A stretch of DNA of 64,000 nt from Nemertoderma westbladi (GCA_032718475.1 JAUCBJ010004780.1:1-64000), one strand, 5' to 3'; positions 45,786 through 57,163 are shown, counted from the first letter of the stretch. The notes: generated from the letters alone by a model not told the origin. A program made the numbers and translations.

Positions 45786-46361
45786 TTACCCGGTAACCAT
45801 TTCAGTTTCTTTATTTAAACTATTTTTATATTGTTCGTATAGGATTTTGTCAGACCGAAATCGGTTGACCAGTCGGGAGATTTGCTTGGGCGTCCATTGG
45901 TGCACATTTCTAGAGTCCTTCGCCATCTTCTTATAATTGCAATCTCCATAATTCTTAAGCATGTGGGAAACCAGATCTGCATCATCCTGGGTAAGTTTCT
46001 TAGCGGGCTTATTAACCGGTATCGTTCGTGAAGACATCACCTCGAGATCTTCGATTACTGATGGTTTGTTCAACGTCTTCCTGCCAGGTCGACCCTTCTT
46101 CCCAACGGTTTCATCTACGTCCATGGTCTCCAGACTGTCCATCGCCGAGGGGATCTTAAAGGCGGCAGTCTGGCTGACGTCCATCACTAATCCCATGTCG
46201 TCGAAGTTATCCTGTACCGATTTCTTGTTGTCCCAAGATTTCTTTAGGATGGGACATTGGATGGCCGGAACGCGTTTCGTTTTGTGGGCTTTGCCCCGAC
46301 GTTTCTTTTGCGAGCCGGACAACGCATTGCGTTTCACTTTTCGTTTCTTCGGCTTACCCAT
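45786..46361 (-). CDS. NOP16: Nucleolar protein 16
   Basis: 191 residues, one exon; ATG at 46361 (the frame is open a little further upstream but without another ATG). It starts with a very basic nucleolar-type stretch (MGKPKKRKVKRNALSG and QKKRRGKAHKTKR), then CPILKKSWDNKKSVQDNFDD, MGLVMDV, a middle block PSVIEDLEVMSS and a C-terminal DLVSHMLKNYGDCNYKKMAK and QWTPKQISRLVNRF. This order matches human NOP16 (about 178 residues), a late-pre-60S ribosome biogenesis factor in the nucleolus. The central part (KIPSAMDSLETMDVDE, GKKGRPGRK) is longer and acidic. Intronless. Transcribed in the same direction as the syntaxin gene but 1.3 kb away, so not obviously linked. Confidence 0.92.
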   Translation of the reverse strand: MGKPKKRKVKRNALSGSQKKRRGKAHKTKRVPAIQCPILKKSWDNKKSVQDNFDDMGLVMDVSQTAAFKIPSAMDSLETMDVDETVGKKGRPGRKTLNKPSVIEDLEVMSSRTIPVNKPAKKLTQDDADLVSHMLKNYGDCNYKKMAKDSRNVHQWTPKQISRLVNRFRSDKILYEQYKNSLNKETEMVTG

Positions 46362-46629
46362 CAATAATAAGAACCGTTGCAATTAGATTGTTAAAATTAT
46401 AGGTAAATAATTAATATTTACGATTTAGTAAATCGAATTAGTTATTAATATTTAATTAGTTATCTAATTAACATAAACCAATATGTAGATACTACGAGTG
46501 TAATAAATACTACTAAATGCATTATACACACACTCTACTTAGCCTAGGGTAGCATCACTTATATTATAAAGAATAAGTAAGTTATAAAGGAATAGGGGTT
46601 GATCTGAAAATACAACTGTGAGACAGTGT

Positions 46630-46649
46630 GGGGGGGGGGGGGGGGGGGG
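46630..46649. repeat. Poly(G) run, 20 bases
   Basis: Uninterrupted G run between NOP16 and a dispersed repeat copy. Confidence 0.9.
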
Positions 46650-46710
46650 TGACGCAAATCCCGTATCGGTGAATTAATATATCGTATCATTGTAAAATTA
46701 TAAATCAATG

Positions 46711-47072
46711 GGAAAGGAGCAGGTTACAGTGGCACATTGTTCTAACCAAAAAAATAAACTAAAGTCAAACAAGTTGCACTTTTAGTTTTGGTAACCATCA
46801 CCTGTTATTTTGTTCCTTTTTCCCTTGGAGAGAGATGAATTTGATTGCGTCATTTTGAAAAAATGTGGAAGGACGTCACCTGGAGGGGTGGAACCAGTGA
46901 GTCCCTTTCCCGTTATTTCCACGTCTAAATAAAAGGCCAAAGCATTAGCCAGTAAAACTTCCAATATGCACAAACAGAAACTTAGCAATATACAGACAAA
47001 GAAATTAACTAGAGTAGCTAGCAAGCTGAAGCTAGCATTCGCGTTGTTCAATCTATATCCAATTTGAACCAT
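46711..47072 (-). repeat. Dispersed repeat copy with a 96-codon open frame
   Basis: 46711-46765 carries GGAAAGGAGCAGGTTACAG, GGCACATTGTTCTAACC and AATAAAC, a motif also near 8150, 54160, 54230, 57640 and 58760. The minus frame 46782-47072 (one hydrophobic stretch, then SSLSKGKRNKITGD) resembles the plus frame near 57520-57580 (SLSRGKSTRITAD). Both probably derive from the same mobile element rather than a host gene. Confidence 0.5.
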
Positions 47073-47689
47073 TACTGTATAAACTAATAACCGACATCGT
47101 ATTGTCAGGCGGGATTGGTTATGCCTACGGACATGTAAAATGTATTACGGAGCTATTCGTATTTCGCGTTGATCGCGTATGTTTGAGTTATATAATTCCG
47201 TCAAAAGGTAAAAGTAAAGAAACATTAATGTGCGCATGGAGTAGTTATTATTCAAAAACAATTAGATTTTGGGATACATTGATATATTAATAGGAATAAA
47301 GTTACAGAAAGTAGTTACTTACCCGTCTATAAAAATCTCTATAAATCTTAAATCTCTTCTATAAAAATAACTATAACACAGGCTTAAAGGTATTATCGCT
47401 GCACGTGAAATAAATATATAAACAACTGGCCGAAATCAGCAACGAGCGAAAATATTTATAACCAAATATTCATCGCAAAATTATTTCGTTAATATTAAAT
47501 TATAATTTTTGCAATTAATTATGTAATACGTACTTAATTAATTAATTAATTAATATAAATCATTAGTGATTATATTTACTGCCTCATCTATTAAATACTG
47601 TAATAAATAACTGTAACTTACTAGGCCTACCTACTAAACATTATAGTGGAATCAAATGTGAGTTAATGGTTAAAGGTATTATAAATAAA
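47073..47689. other. Intergenic, 3' of the syntaxin gene
   Basis: AT-rich with an ATTA run (47530-47555). Nothing recognised. Confidence 0.4.
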
Positions 47690-48508
47690 TTATTTGTGCG
47701 ATTTTGGGACTTCGATTGCGATTATAATAGCGATAATCGCGAGAACAATTAGGAGTATTGCGACGAGTATAAGAAGTTTCTTCCGGTGTTTAGCTTGGTA
47801 TCTCGCGGCACCGCGAAGCTGTTGGTTACCCTGCTCCACCCTGGTGTACGCCGCATCCACATTGGCCTCTATTGAGTCAACAGTCTCTCCTTGCTCGCGA
47901 ACCATATCCGACAGATCCTTCATAATCGTGTTTATATCGAGAATATCGCTCTCCAGTTCTTTAAGTTGTCGTTCCCGGTCTTCGAACGACTGTTGGTCGA
48001 GTTCTAGAATGAGTTCCTGTTGTTGGAGGCGCTCCATAGCCGCCTCTCTGGCCGCCTCATCCAGCAACCTAGCCTCCTCGTTGTCTCCATCGTAATCTTG
48101 CTCTCCCGCAGACCCATGTTGCCTAGCAGCCACTATCATGGTTGTCCGTAGTGACTGGACTACCCGCCGTTGCGTTTTGCCGTACTTCGAAGTCGCTTCT
48201 TCGAAATCCATTCGCAGCCGGTCGAGAAACAACGTCTCGTGTCGCTGCTTGGTCCCGACGTTGAGTTGCTTAAAGTTCTGGGCTGTGGTGTGTATTAGCA
48301 GGTTGGTCTCCTGCATGCTCGAGTGTATTTTGTCCCGCAGTGTTTGGCAGTCTGTTTTCGTACCGATTTGGCGTTGGTATCGCTCGATTGAGTTCGTGTT
48401 GTTGGTTATTCGCATCATGGAGCTCGTTACTCCGTCAAAAAGCGCGCTAGTTTCCTCGCCTCTCAAGGCCTCTCTGTCCGAGCTCTGCGTGGATCCGTAG
48501 TTCGTCAT
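47690..48508 (-). CDS. Endosomal Qa-SNARE, syntaxin-7/12 type
   Basis: 272 residues, one exon, ATG at 48508. The N-terminal half is the three-helix Habc domain (about 20-150), with an acidic linker (GEQDYDGDNEEARLLDEA). The SNARE helix (about 178-235) has KELESDILDINTIMKDLSDM and then VREQGETVDSIEANVD. The central Gln of EQGE is the zero-layer residue of a Q-SNARE, and the spacing matches syntaxin 7 and 12/13 closely. A single C-terminal anchor (LLILVAILLIVLAIIAIIIA) ends with a short KSHK tail. These proteins drive fusion among early/late endosomes and lysosomes. The coding sequence is GC-rich relative to its AT-rich flanks. Intronless. STX12 and STX7 cannot be separated by eye. Confidence 0.93.
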   Translation of the reverse strand: MTNYGSTQSSDREALRGEETSALFDGVTSSMMRITNNTNSIERYQRQIGTKTDCQTLRDKIHSSMQETNLLIHTTAQNFKQLNVGTKQRHETLFLDRLRMDFEEATSKYGKTQRRVVQSLRTTMIVAARQHGSAGEQDYDGDNEEARLLDEAAREAAMERLQQQELILELDQQSFEDRERQLKELESDILDINTIMKDLSDMVREQGETVDSIEANVDAAYTRVEQGNQQLRGAARYQAKHRKKLLILVAILLIVLAIIAIIIAIEVPKSHK

Positions 48509-48826
48509 TTTCGTTACCGGTAATTTGTGATTAGGGTACTGTTCACCGTTCTCTAGTAGGGCAGTATGCAGTAGGGTGTACGTACGTGTCGTACAGACTA
48601 CTACACTACAGCACTACACTACACTACACACACACTACATCATACATGTACTGTTGTACTCTCTCTCAGCAACTCAGCTGCCCGATGCAGATCAGGGATG
48701 GCGTTTGGGCGTAGGTTATTAAGAACAGTAGAATAAATTATCAATTCACTGTACAGCTGTATGTACAATGTACATTGTACCAGTGCTGCAGTGCACAGTG
48801 CAGCAGTGTCAGAGTGTACACGCACA

Positions 48827-50945
48827 ACCATGGCCTACTATATATCTGTATATACGGCCTAACAGGTTGTCGATTTGGCCTAGAAAAAAGAGGCCATTGC
48901 GTTCTTCGGGTCCGACGAATTTGTACAAAAAAGTACAAAAAAATACAAAATAGTACAAAGGTATACAAAAGAGTACAATAAAGTGCAAAAATAGTACAAA
49001 AGAGTGCAAAAATAGTACAAAAGTGTACAAACGGGTGAGAAACGCTTGCAAAACGTGTATCCAAGTGTAGTTCAAATCGTTTAGAGGAGCGCACACGATG
49101 TGCAAAATAAAACAAAGCATTGTCTGATTGTGGGGCGAGCCATGCATTGAGTGGGGGCTGATCTAGCTATCTAGCAGTCAGAGAGTAGGCCCCTATTACA
49201 GTATCACAATACAATCTTATGAGTTTTAATGCAGCCTTTTGTGTTCAAAAAACACAAAAAACGGTCCCAAGCTCGCAAAATTGCAGAGGGAGAACTCAAT
49301 AAAGTTGCAGATAGAGGCGTACATACAGACATACATAGCCTACATAATGTAGCATACACAGTCTATCCTTCAGTATATGGGCTACTTTAAGACTATGACC
49401 TAAATTTTGAGTCTCAGTTATAGGAGTTTTATCTACCCACCAGCCCACTGCATAGTATTGCATTATATTGTATTACATATTATACGAACTGTAGCCTATT
49501 TCTACTTGTAAGCCAGTCAAAATCTACATGAATCAAAGTTCTGTCAATCATTTTGTAGTGACAGACTGACCACAGAACCAAGGCCGCTAGTGATTTGACA
49601 CTGACACTGTTTTTTTTTTGTACTCTTTTGTACTATTTTTGCATTCTTTTGTACTATTTTTGCACTTCATTGTACTCTTTTGTACTATATTGTATTATTT
49701 TGTACTTTTTTGTACAGATTCGTCGGACCGCGTTTCTTCCGTATAGCATCGTTTGAATGGAATTATTGTAAGCCTACTGCCTTGGGGTAAAAAACGTTGC
49801 AGAATTAGTTTTTTACAACGAAAACACAATTAACCTCAGGGCTAGACTGTATTTTTACTATGTTACTCTTTATTTACAGTAGGCAATCTATGGATGTCTA
49901 AAATGGCTGAGTCACATAGTGTGCGAAAATAATCAACATAAGTGAACTTCTATTTTCAGATATTACCCACCCAGAGAAGTTATTTGCCCGCTTTTTAATA
50001 GTGGAATAGTTACGCGACAAAATCTGAAAATAACTGCTGGTTGGGTAATAAGAACTGACACAGACAGACAGATTAGGATACAGCTATCTGTATTAGAATA
50101 CAGATAGCTGGATAGGGGGGGGGGGGGGGGGGGGACTGGACGCAATAAATTAATTTGCCAAGGCGGGTTTTGCGTCGAGTTCCCCCCCCCCCCCCCCCCC
50201 TGTCTCTATATTTTCCAGTTTTATAGCAAATTATATAAACAATAAGCACCCAGTCTGCCAGTTACTAGTTTGACTCTTTGACAGTTTGAGACAATAAAAA
50301 ACAAAATAAAAATAAAACCGTGACATCATGCATGAACCACCCCTAACTAATATCTATTATCTAGTATTCAATACGCAATTATTTAACTCTATTACAGCAA
50401 CTTTGACCGCTGTCATTGTTTAAATCCTGTTATCCCTGTATCCTGTCAGCCTGTTTTGCACCCACACCCAACTATGCAACACTTATTCACCATACTGCCA
50501 TAGTTCAATACAGCAATAAGGGCCTATTTATGGGTTATAATCTCTGTATCTACAGATCTATATGCCAGTTTTAAATATGGTTGAGCGTTGAAGCTGCCGG
50601 TCACTACAGCACTACTGGCCTAGGCGCTGCGCTAGGCCTACTTTAAAGTGTAGACTACGACTACGCTACCAGCTGACAAGGCCTGAAGGCTGCAAGGCTA
50701 CAGTTTGACGCATCGCCCACGGGTACTCCTGTACTCTGCCGCAGCTCTGTTGAGTCTGTTCTGCGGTACTGCAATGCTCTATTCTATGCTCTACAACAAA
50801 CTGCAAAATCAATACCACCAGACCACTGGACCAGTACTGCTATCAGTACTGCTGTACTGTGCAACTGTAGAAAACTGGCCTCTTTTTTCTAGGCCATATC
50901 GACAACCTGTTAGGCCGTATATATAGTAGCTTAGTAGGCCATGGT
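48827..50945. mobile_element. Inverted-repeat element, right arm split by later sequence
   Basis: The left arm (48827-49035) runs ACCATGGCCTACTA, ACGGCCTAACAGGTTGTCGA, GGCCTAGAAAAAAGAGGCC, GTCCGACGAAT and a GTACAAAA-rich stretch. Its reverse complement is found in two pieces: 50873-50945 (TAACAGG end) and 49614-49737 (GTACAAAA-rich part). The right arm is thus separated by about 1.1 kb (49745-50870) that includes poly-G (50115-50134) and poly-C (50182-50200) runs. No target duplication could be confirmed. No transposase frame seen. Confidence 0.7.
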
Positions 50946-51380
50946 ACAACACGTACAGTACAGTACACTTCCCGACTACGGCAGTACGGTAGCCTTCTGG
51001 TAGGCCTACCGGTAGGTCGTATGTCTGTATGTCAGTATGTACTTCGTATGTAAATGTTAAACTGGAATATGGCTCTTGGCTGCAATAACAGAATAATGGC
51101 TGAATGGGTCTACCCGATCAGTTGCCATCTTCCTTCACGGGTTTCGCCGTATCCGTATCCGTTCGCGGTACATGGTTGTTGGATGCGGACGACCAATCTA
51201 AACATTCTTTATAATTTAAAAAAAATTGGATAAGCCGTTCTGTTCTTGAGTGATCATCAAAGATATGTCAGACATCGGATATCTACAGTACCTATCTTCT
51301 TGACGCCGCCTAGAAAACTAACTCAGCAGCCAACCGTGATTTATTTTTGAACTGTTTTTTTTTTTCCACCAACCTACAGT

Positions 51381-51752
51381 ATAATGATAATTATTATTAT
51401 GAAATAATCATAATAATTATTATGAAATGATGATAATAATTATTATTAAAAAATGATAATAATTATTATGAAAAAATAATGATAATAATTATTATGAAAT
51501 ATAATGGTAATAATTATTATAAAATAATGATAATAATTATTATGAAATGATGATAATAATTATTATAAAATAATGATAATAATTATTATGAAATGATGAT
51601 AATAATTATTATGAAATATAATGATAATTATTATGAAATAATGATAAAATTATTATGAAATACTGATAATAATTATTATGAAATTATGATAATAATTATT
51701 ATGAAATATAATGATAAAAATTATTATAAAATAATGATAATAATTATTATAC
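51381..51752. repeat. AT-only palindromic minisatellite, about 24-bp unit
   Basis: GATAATAATTATTATGAAAT recurs about 15 times with small length changes (AAATGAT, AAATATAAT). Each unit contains the self-complementary AATAATTATT. It can form hairpins; no gene overlaps. Confidence 0.93.
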
Positions 51753-52204
51753 TGTTCGGTGATGGCTGAAAGTTGAATTGCCCAGTCTAGTACTGTATAA
51801 CACGTAGTGGGGCCTTCGCGCATCACGTGACTTGAACTTATGTTAAGTGTTAACTCGAAAGAAAGATTTGCAAAATGTAAACATGTCTCCTAGTCTCAAT
51901 AACACATAGAGGCCGACTGGGTAATTGCAATCGATTTAAGACTTCACAAAAACTCAATCTGAGGTCTAGATTATATATAAATGTAATAAGAGGTCTAGAA
52001 TATATGTAAATGTAAAAGTAAAAAAGCAGGCCTACATTTTCATCGACTATTAGGCCAGGGATTACGCACAAAGTCTGGCGACTTATTTCCAGTGCGGTCC
52101 CCCAGAACTATACTCCTCAGAGTAAACTTCAGTGCTCATTTAAGGATGCAAGGCAGATATGCGCCCTGGCTGGTCCCTTTAAAGCATTCGTACCGAAACG
52201 AAAA
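51753..52204. other. Non-coding, holds a dispersed GGCCTTCGCGCA motif
   Basis: GTGGGGCCTTCGCGCATCACG near 51810 resembles GTGGGGACTTCGCGCAGCACG near 12129 and GCCTTCGCGCAGCAC near 31462, the likely edge of a further dispersed repeat. Confidence 0.45.
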
Positions 52205-52280
52205 CTGCCCTGGCCCATGCGTGGATTGTACCCACGACCTACTAGAGATGTGAATTCCATGCAACCACTACACCAAGGCG
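52205..52280 (-). repeat. tRNA-like sequence (SINE head), minus strand
   Basis: The minus strand reads CGCCTTGGTGTAGTGGTTGC (box A-like TGGTGTAGTGG), a central arm with TTCACATCTC, and GTGGGTACAATCCAC (box B-like). Spacing is that of a tRNA, but the acceptor stem is poor. Probably a tRNA-derived SINE promoter. Confidence 0.5.
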
Positions 52281-52359
52281 TGACCTATGTGCCAGGTATC
52301 AGGAAAAGCATTATAAACAATAATACGAAAGGGCTGACGTTTTAATTTCACACATATCT

Positions 52360-52960
52360 AAAATGTTTAATTTCAGCCCACTAGCGGTAGACTGGAGAAC
52401 TGCCGAGAGAATACCATCCCAACAAAGATGCTACCTATGTATGGTCTACGGTCTAGCATGTCTGCCAAGTATCAGCTTGAATGGATAAAATAGAACCAAA
52501 TGAGAGAAAGTTTTTACTTTCAGACATTTCAACCTCTAGCGGCAAACTGGAGAACTGAGAACCGATCAAATTCTTCACACAGACGAACCATGTGGTCTGG
52601 TACATATTTTAACGGTTAACTGGACGGTTAATACTTTCATACATTTCGCCCTCTAGCGACATACTGGAAAACTGCAGACTGACCGATTACAGAGACCACA
52701 AAGATACAGGATGTGTTCTAGCACATATGACAACTTTCAGCTTGTATGGATCATAAATAACGGAATGGGTCAATAATTTCACTTTCAGGCATTTCGCTCT
52801 CTAGCGGAAGACAAGAGAACCATAGACTGGTTAGCCCCCTTTGAATGCCACAGCTAATGGTCTAGTACGTATCTGCCAAGTTTCAGCTTGTACGGATTAA
52901 AAGCAAAGAAATTGGAGGACATTTAATGTTTAGACATGTTGGAGACTGATGAACTGGGTT
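52360..52960. repeat. Degenerate ~140-bp tandem repeat, about 4-5 units
   Basis: Each unit carries TTTCA-ACATTTC, CTCTAGCGGNAxACTGGAGAAC, and a TCTGCCAAGTxTCAGCTTG-TGGAT block (unit cores near 52378, 52522, 52642, 52786). Divergence is high, so the array is old. It lies directly after the tRNA-like sequence and may be the body of the same element. Confidence 0.7.
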
Positions 52961-53761
52961 TCTTAAAGTTTTTAAAAAATCTCACCTTTTGGTCCTGTAA
53001 TAATGCCAACAAATTTTCAACACGACACGGCTTTAAATCCGACAAAGTTATTAGCATGTCAAATCGTAACGAAAACTACGTCGCGGAGTCAACAACTATT
53101 TGCCATTATTGTCCCACCCCTAACCCTAAAATTGTCAGTTCACTAAGGCTCCGGCAACGTCGTGGCTCACCCCACAAAGCGCGAGCTGTATAATCTTAGC
53201 ACAGTACAGCCGGTTCACTGTATTATTTACCTGTACTGTACGTACAGGTCTATAAACATGGATAAATAGGCCAGGTACAGTACCGTGAGATTTAGCCATA
53301 GTGCAGTAGTGCTGCAGTGCACTGACTACTGCTTCCTGAATACGGGCAAATACGTCCCACATACGGTAGCCTACGGTAGGCTACGGGAACTATTTCAAAT
53401 ACGTACACATACGGCAAAAAGACAGACCTACAGATAAAGCTGTAAAGAGCTGTACCGTACAAGAGCTGTATTTGCTGATTGATGGCCCAGTGCTGCAGTG
53501 CAGCAGTGTGCAGTGGGTTATAACCAGGACTGAACTGACCAGCGTCAGTAGGCCTAATCTAATACGTAGCAAGCAACGTACAGACGTCAGACGTAGGCCA
53601 GTCTGCCAGTACTGCAGTATGCTATACCTGTAATACTGTTACTGTACCGTACCAGCCTGCCAGCGTACTATATCTGTATATCTGATATCCTGATATCAGA
53701 AGCGTTTGGCCTACCGGTACCGTTATAGGCTGATAGTGCTATATGTTCGATATTCTAAAAA
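52961..53761. other. Upstream of the zinc-finger gene, nothing recognised
   Basis: Contains AAGGCTCCGGCAACGTCGTG and GGCTCACCCCACA near 53145, related to the end of the 4262/13430 dispersed repeat, and several TACCGGTA/AGGCCTA palindromes near 53700. Confidence 0.4.
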
Positions 53762-56608
53762 ATGGCAACTTTATCATCGAAGGAGCGAAATATGAGATAT
53801 TTCGATAAGCTGAAAAGGGAGGGACGTATGGATGACTATCGTAGAAAATCTAACACTAATAAAAGGTTGCAGAGGAGCAGAAGAAAGGAGACAATGTCAG
53901 AAGCAGAGTTGAAAAGGGAAAGAGTTAATAATAGGTTGCGTCGACGTATGTACAGGGACCGAAAACGTGATAAAGAGATCCAACGGCCATCAGCGCAAAA
54001 CGCCAGGTGAGACATTAATATATATTATATTTTTAATCTGGAATGATATATCTGTATATGTTACGTTATATTTTTTAAACCAATGTATAACACAATCCTA
54101 GGTAATAACCGGACTGGGGGCCCTCCAGTCCAAAACAATAAACAGTCACTTTACAAAATGAAGGGAAGGAGCAGGTTACAGAGGCGGGCCTTTCTAACCA
54201 AAACAATAAACGGTCACTTTACCATATCAGGGAAAGGAGCAGGTTACAGAGGCGGGATTTCTAACCAAAACAGCCGGCATGACCGGTCAGTTAGGTCAGA
54301 GTAAACAACACACAGCACAGCAGAATAGGTGGAGGGCCCTGAATCCGGATTGTACCCAATCCTATATTGGGCCTACAAAGATATCTCTCTACAGCTTTAT
54401 AACTTTTACAGTTCTGCAGTTCATTTGCAAAACTTAATGCTACCAGTATATGCAATAATTATTTTAGCAAGAGCATTACTTATTACTATCCTAATTGTTA
54501 TATATAAACATCAGGCTTAGAGGTATGTATGATTCATGTAGGATGTGTATACATAAACATAACATTTATGTATTACCGGTACGCAATACATCCATTACAA
54601 TCTAACTTACTTATCCCAGATTAGTACAGCAAACAAATTAATAAACACACGGACTAAAAATATAAAAATACCTAAAACAATAAACAAATATGGCCACAAT
54701 TATTTTCTAATCTCAACAGCTAAACTGTGGAATAAACTACTGAACTACCGAGACAAATACGAGAAAATCTTTCAGAAAAAAAAATTTCTTTCTAAACTCA
54801 AAGAACATTACACCACTCAATTCGAAAGATCTGCAATAACATAAAAAAGGAAATAAATACAAGATTAAAAACAAATGAGATTCCGTTTACAAAACCACAC
54901 AACAAAATAAAGTATAATAGTAACAATAATGGAAATAATGGATGCTTTGTATTCAACATAAATATATGTGTGTTTGTATGTCCATGATTCTTCATATGGG
55001 TGTGTGTTCATTTTTTTGGAGGGGAGGGGGGGGGGGGGTATTTTTATTTTATTTTATTTTTTGCGTGGAGAATATCTATATCGATTGTGTGTCTAATCCT
55101 GGTCCCTGTGCAAATATATAAATTATAATTATTGATATATTTTAATATGTAGGCTAAGTTACATATAGTACAGGTACCTGTACGTACAGTACATAGTGGT
55201 ACACCTAGTGCACACGGGTACTGACTATTGGTTTTATTAATTATCAGTTGGTGCTACCGTAGCATTTTAACTGCCTTCAGCCAGTTCTCTGGCTGAAGTT
55301 CTAAACCAATTATACAAAAAAATGAAAAATGAATGAATGAAAACCTTGACTGCAATTGATTGTGTAGCTTTGGTGTCCATCTATTGTACTGGTACTGTTT
55401 CTACAGCTACTACAACTTCTACTCTACTGAACGCCGCCATTCAGGATCTGTAAACCGGGACAGTACAGCACATAATGACATCAGCAGTGGCGGCTGGCGC
55501 CCTCAACCATATTTACACTAATGTAACCCTGGTGCCTGGTTGGCTAGCCTAAATCATAAATCTAATAAATTTAGCGGAAATCTTCACATTACCACAACGT
55601 ACCTATCCGATATCCCGTGCAATGTCAATAACTAATTATTACGACAACCTGCTGACCTGTTTTTATTGTAACCGTAGAGCAGAGCCGACTTATAAAATTA
55701 TAAATAAAACAACATGACGATACGATGATCGATGATTCTCAACAACTTCATAATTTCATTATTTTCCCGAAGCTACAGTTCTCGCAATTGGTTCACCATC
55801 AAGCTTTTCATAATATAATAAGGTAATAATAATACCTTTGATTAACTTGAATGAGTCGGGAGTGCCCATAATAAATTATAAATCATTATATACCGGTACA
55901 TCTTTAATTTTGTTATTTTTCAGGTTCAATATTGAAAATTCCATTCCACTGGAATTTGATTCAACGCGGAGTGAAGAAGATGAAACAGTCTGTAATATTT
56001 GCAATAAATCATTTAAAAGCAGAATCACCGTAAAGATTCACAGGAGACTAGAACACGTGTATAAATGTGACAACTGTATCTTACGGTTTGTTACCCATTC
56101 CAGTTTCCAGAGACATAAATGCGATAATGCGAATTGTAACAAATCATCAGCAACTTCCTCCAAGAACCGACAACCAAATCCTAATCGATCCCCCCAAACC
56201 CCCGTGGAAAGAACTATACATGTAAATACCGGTAAAGTAAATCAAATAACTTCTCGGAAGTTAGTTACTGTTATGGTACATCTCAACCACAAATGCGATA
56301 TGTGTTCTTCGACTTACAAATCGCCGGCTTTGCTCAAGGATCACATTGTATCTGTCCATGGTAACGACTCTAGCAATGGTAATTATTCGCAATCACCCAA
56401 ATGCGAACCTTCGTCTAAAAATAATTCTAATATTACCTGCAATACTTGCAATAAATCGTTTGCAGATCTGCTTGTCTTAGAACGACACATGATTGAACAC
56501 GAGAGTTACCTGTGCAGTGAATGCGGTATGCTATTTGCTACTAAAGGCAGCCATTCTCGGCATTATCGTAAGTGTTGCCGTTTAGGGGAAAACGATACAA
56601 CTCAGTAA
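53762..56608 (+). CDS. C2H2 zinc-finger protein with basic N-terminal exon
   Basis: Two exons, 53762-54006 and 55924-56608. The donor CGCCAG|GTGAGA and acceptor TTTTTCAG join AG+G into Arg and keep one frame: 309 residues. Exon 1 (82 residues) is very basic and probably helical (MRYFDKLKREGRMDDYRRK, SEAELKRERVNNRLRRRMYR), suited to nucleic-acid or coiled-coil binding. Exon 2 has C2H2 fingers: CNICNKSFKSRITVKIHRRL, CDNCILRFVTHSSFQRH, CDMCSSTYKSPALLKDHIVS, CNTCNKSFADLLVLERHMIE and CSECGMLFATKGSHSRHYRK. Probably nuclear and DNA-binding. No KRAB, BTB or other effector domain is visible, and linkers are not the TGEKP type. Exon 1 as first exon is inferred from frame and splice sites. No orthologue recognised. 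Confidence 0.75.
54140..54280. repeat. Two tandem copies of the AGGAGCAGGTTACAG motif, in the zinc-finger gene intron
   Basis: AAGGAGCAGGTTACAGAGGC with TTCTAACCAAAACA occurs at 54165-54210 and 54234-54280, about 69 bases apart, each followed or preceded by AATAAAC(A/G)GTCACTTTA. Confidence 0.75.
54610..54845 (+). pseudogene. RT C-terminal remnant inside the zinc-finger gene intron
   Basis: The plus strand translates to KYGHNYFLISTAKLWNKLLN followed by FLSKLKEHYTTQFERS and a stop. The A-K-L-W-N-K-L then F-x-x-x-L-K pattern is the end of a CR1-like polyprotein. The rest of the element is missing. Confidence 0.55.
54846..55923. other. Rest of the zinc-finger gene intron
   Basis: Contains a G-rich run (55019-55038), AT-rich sequence, and CAGTGGCGGCTGG near 55490, which resembles a lone hAT terminus. 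Nothing else recognised. Confidence 0.4.
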
Positions 56609-57087
56609 GTTGGTAACATCGCAGTTCGATATCATCATTTTTCTGACAAAATAATAAACAATTTGCTATAGAGTATGTCAACTCAATAGGATTATTATGA
56701 CCATAGTTAGTAGGCCTATACGGTATAAACTATATAGGGAAGTTTTATTGCGATATTATTTTAGTTGTTTATGAAGCTTTTATTGAATTTATTGTATCAC
56801 TACTTTAATTAATTAATTTGGAAAACAATTTATATTGATGTAATTATGTTTAAAACCAAAAATAGCGATTTGGAGCTGAATAAATAATAAATGTTGTGCA
56901 ATCAAACTGGAATTTACCAGTTACCAAACATTCAATAGACTTTTACCTCGACGTCTGTAAACCCTTTTATTGAATCAATTTAATTAATGGTCTAAATGTA
57001 TAGTAAATACTCGTTCTATAATTTACTTTCTTTTAATTTATTCAATTTTCGTGAAGATGGATAATAAATACAATTAATTATTAAGAC

Positions 57088-57163
57088 GGGGTACCGGTAT
57101 CTCAGTGGGTTGAGCGCCGGATCTGCAATCTATTGGTTGAAGGTTCGAGCCCCGCCACGGTCC
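57088..57163 (+). repeat. tRNA-Ala(TGC)-like sequence, probably a SINE head
   Basis: Box A-like TATCTCAGTGGGTTGAGCGC, an anticodon-like loop TCTGCAA and box B GGTTCGAGCCCCG lie at tRNA spacing. Acceptor and anticodon stems pair imperfectly, so it is scored as tRNA-derived rather than as a functional gene. Confidence 0.55.

Noticed and set aside
48741-49147. Hydrophobic frames rich in FVLFLHSFVLF
   Set aside because: Translation of GTACAAAA-type repeats in the inverted-repeat element.
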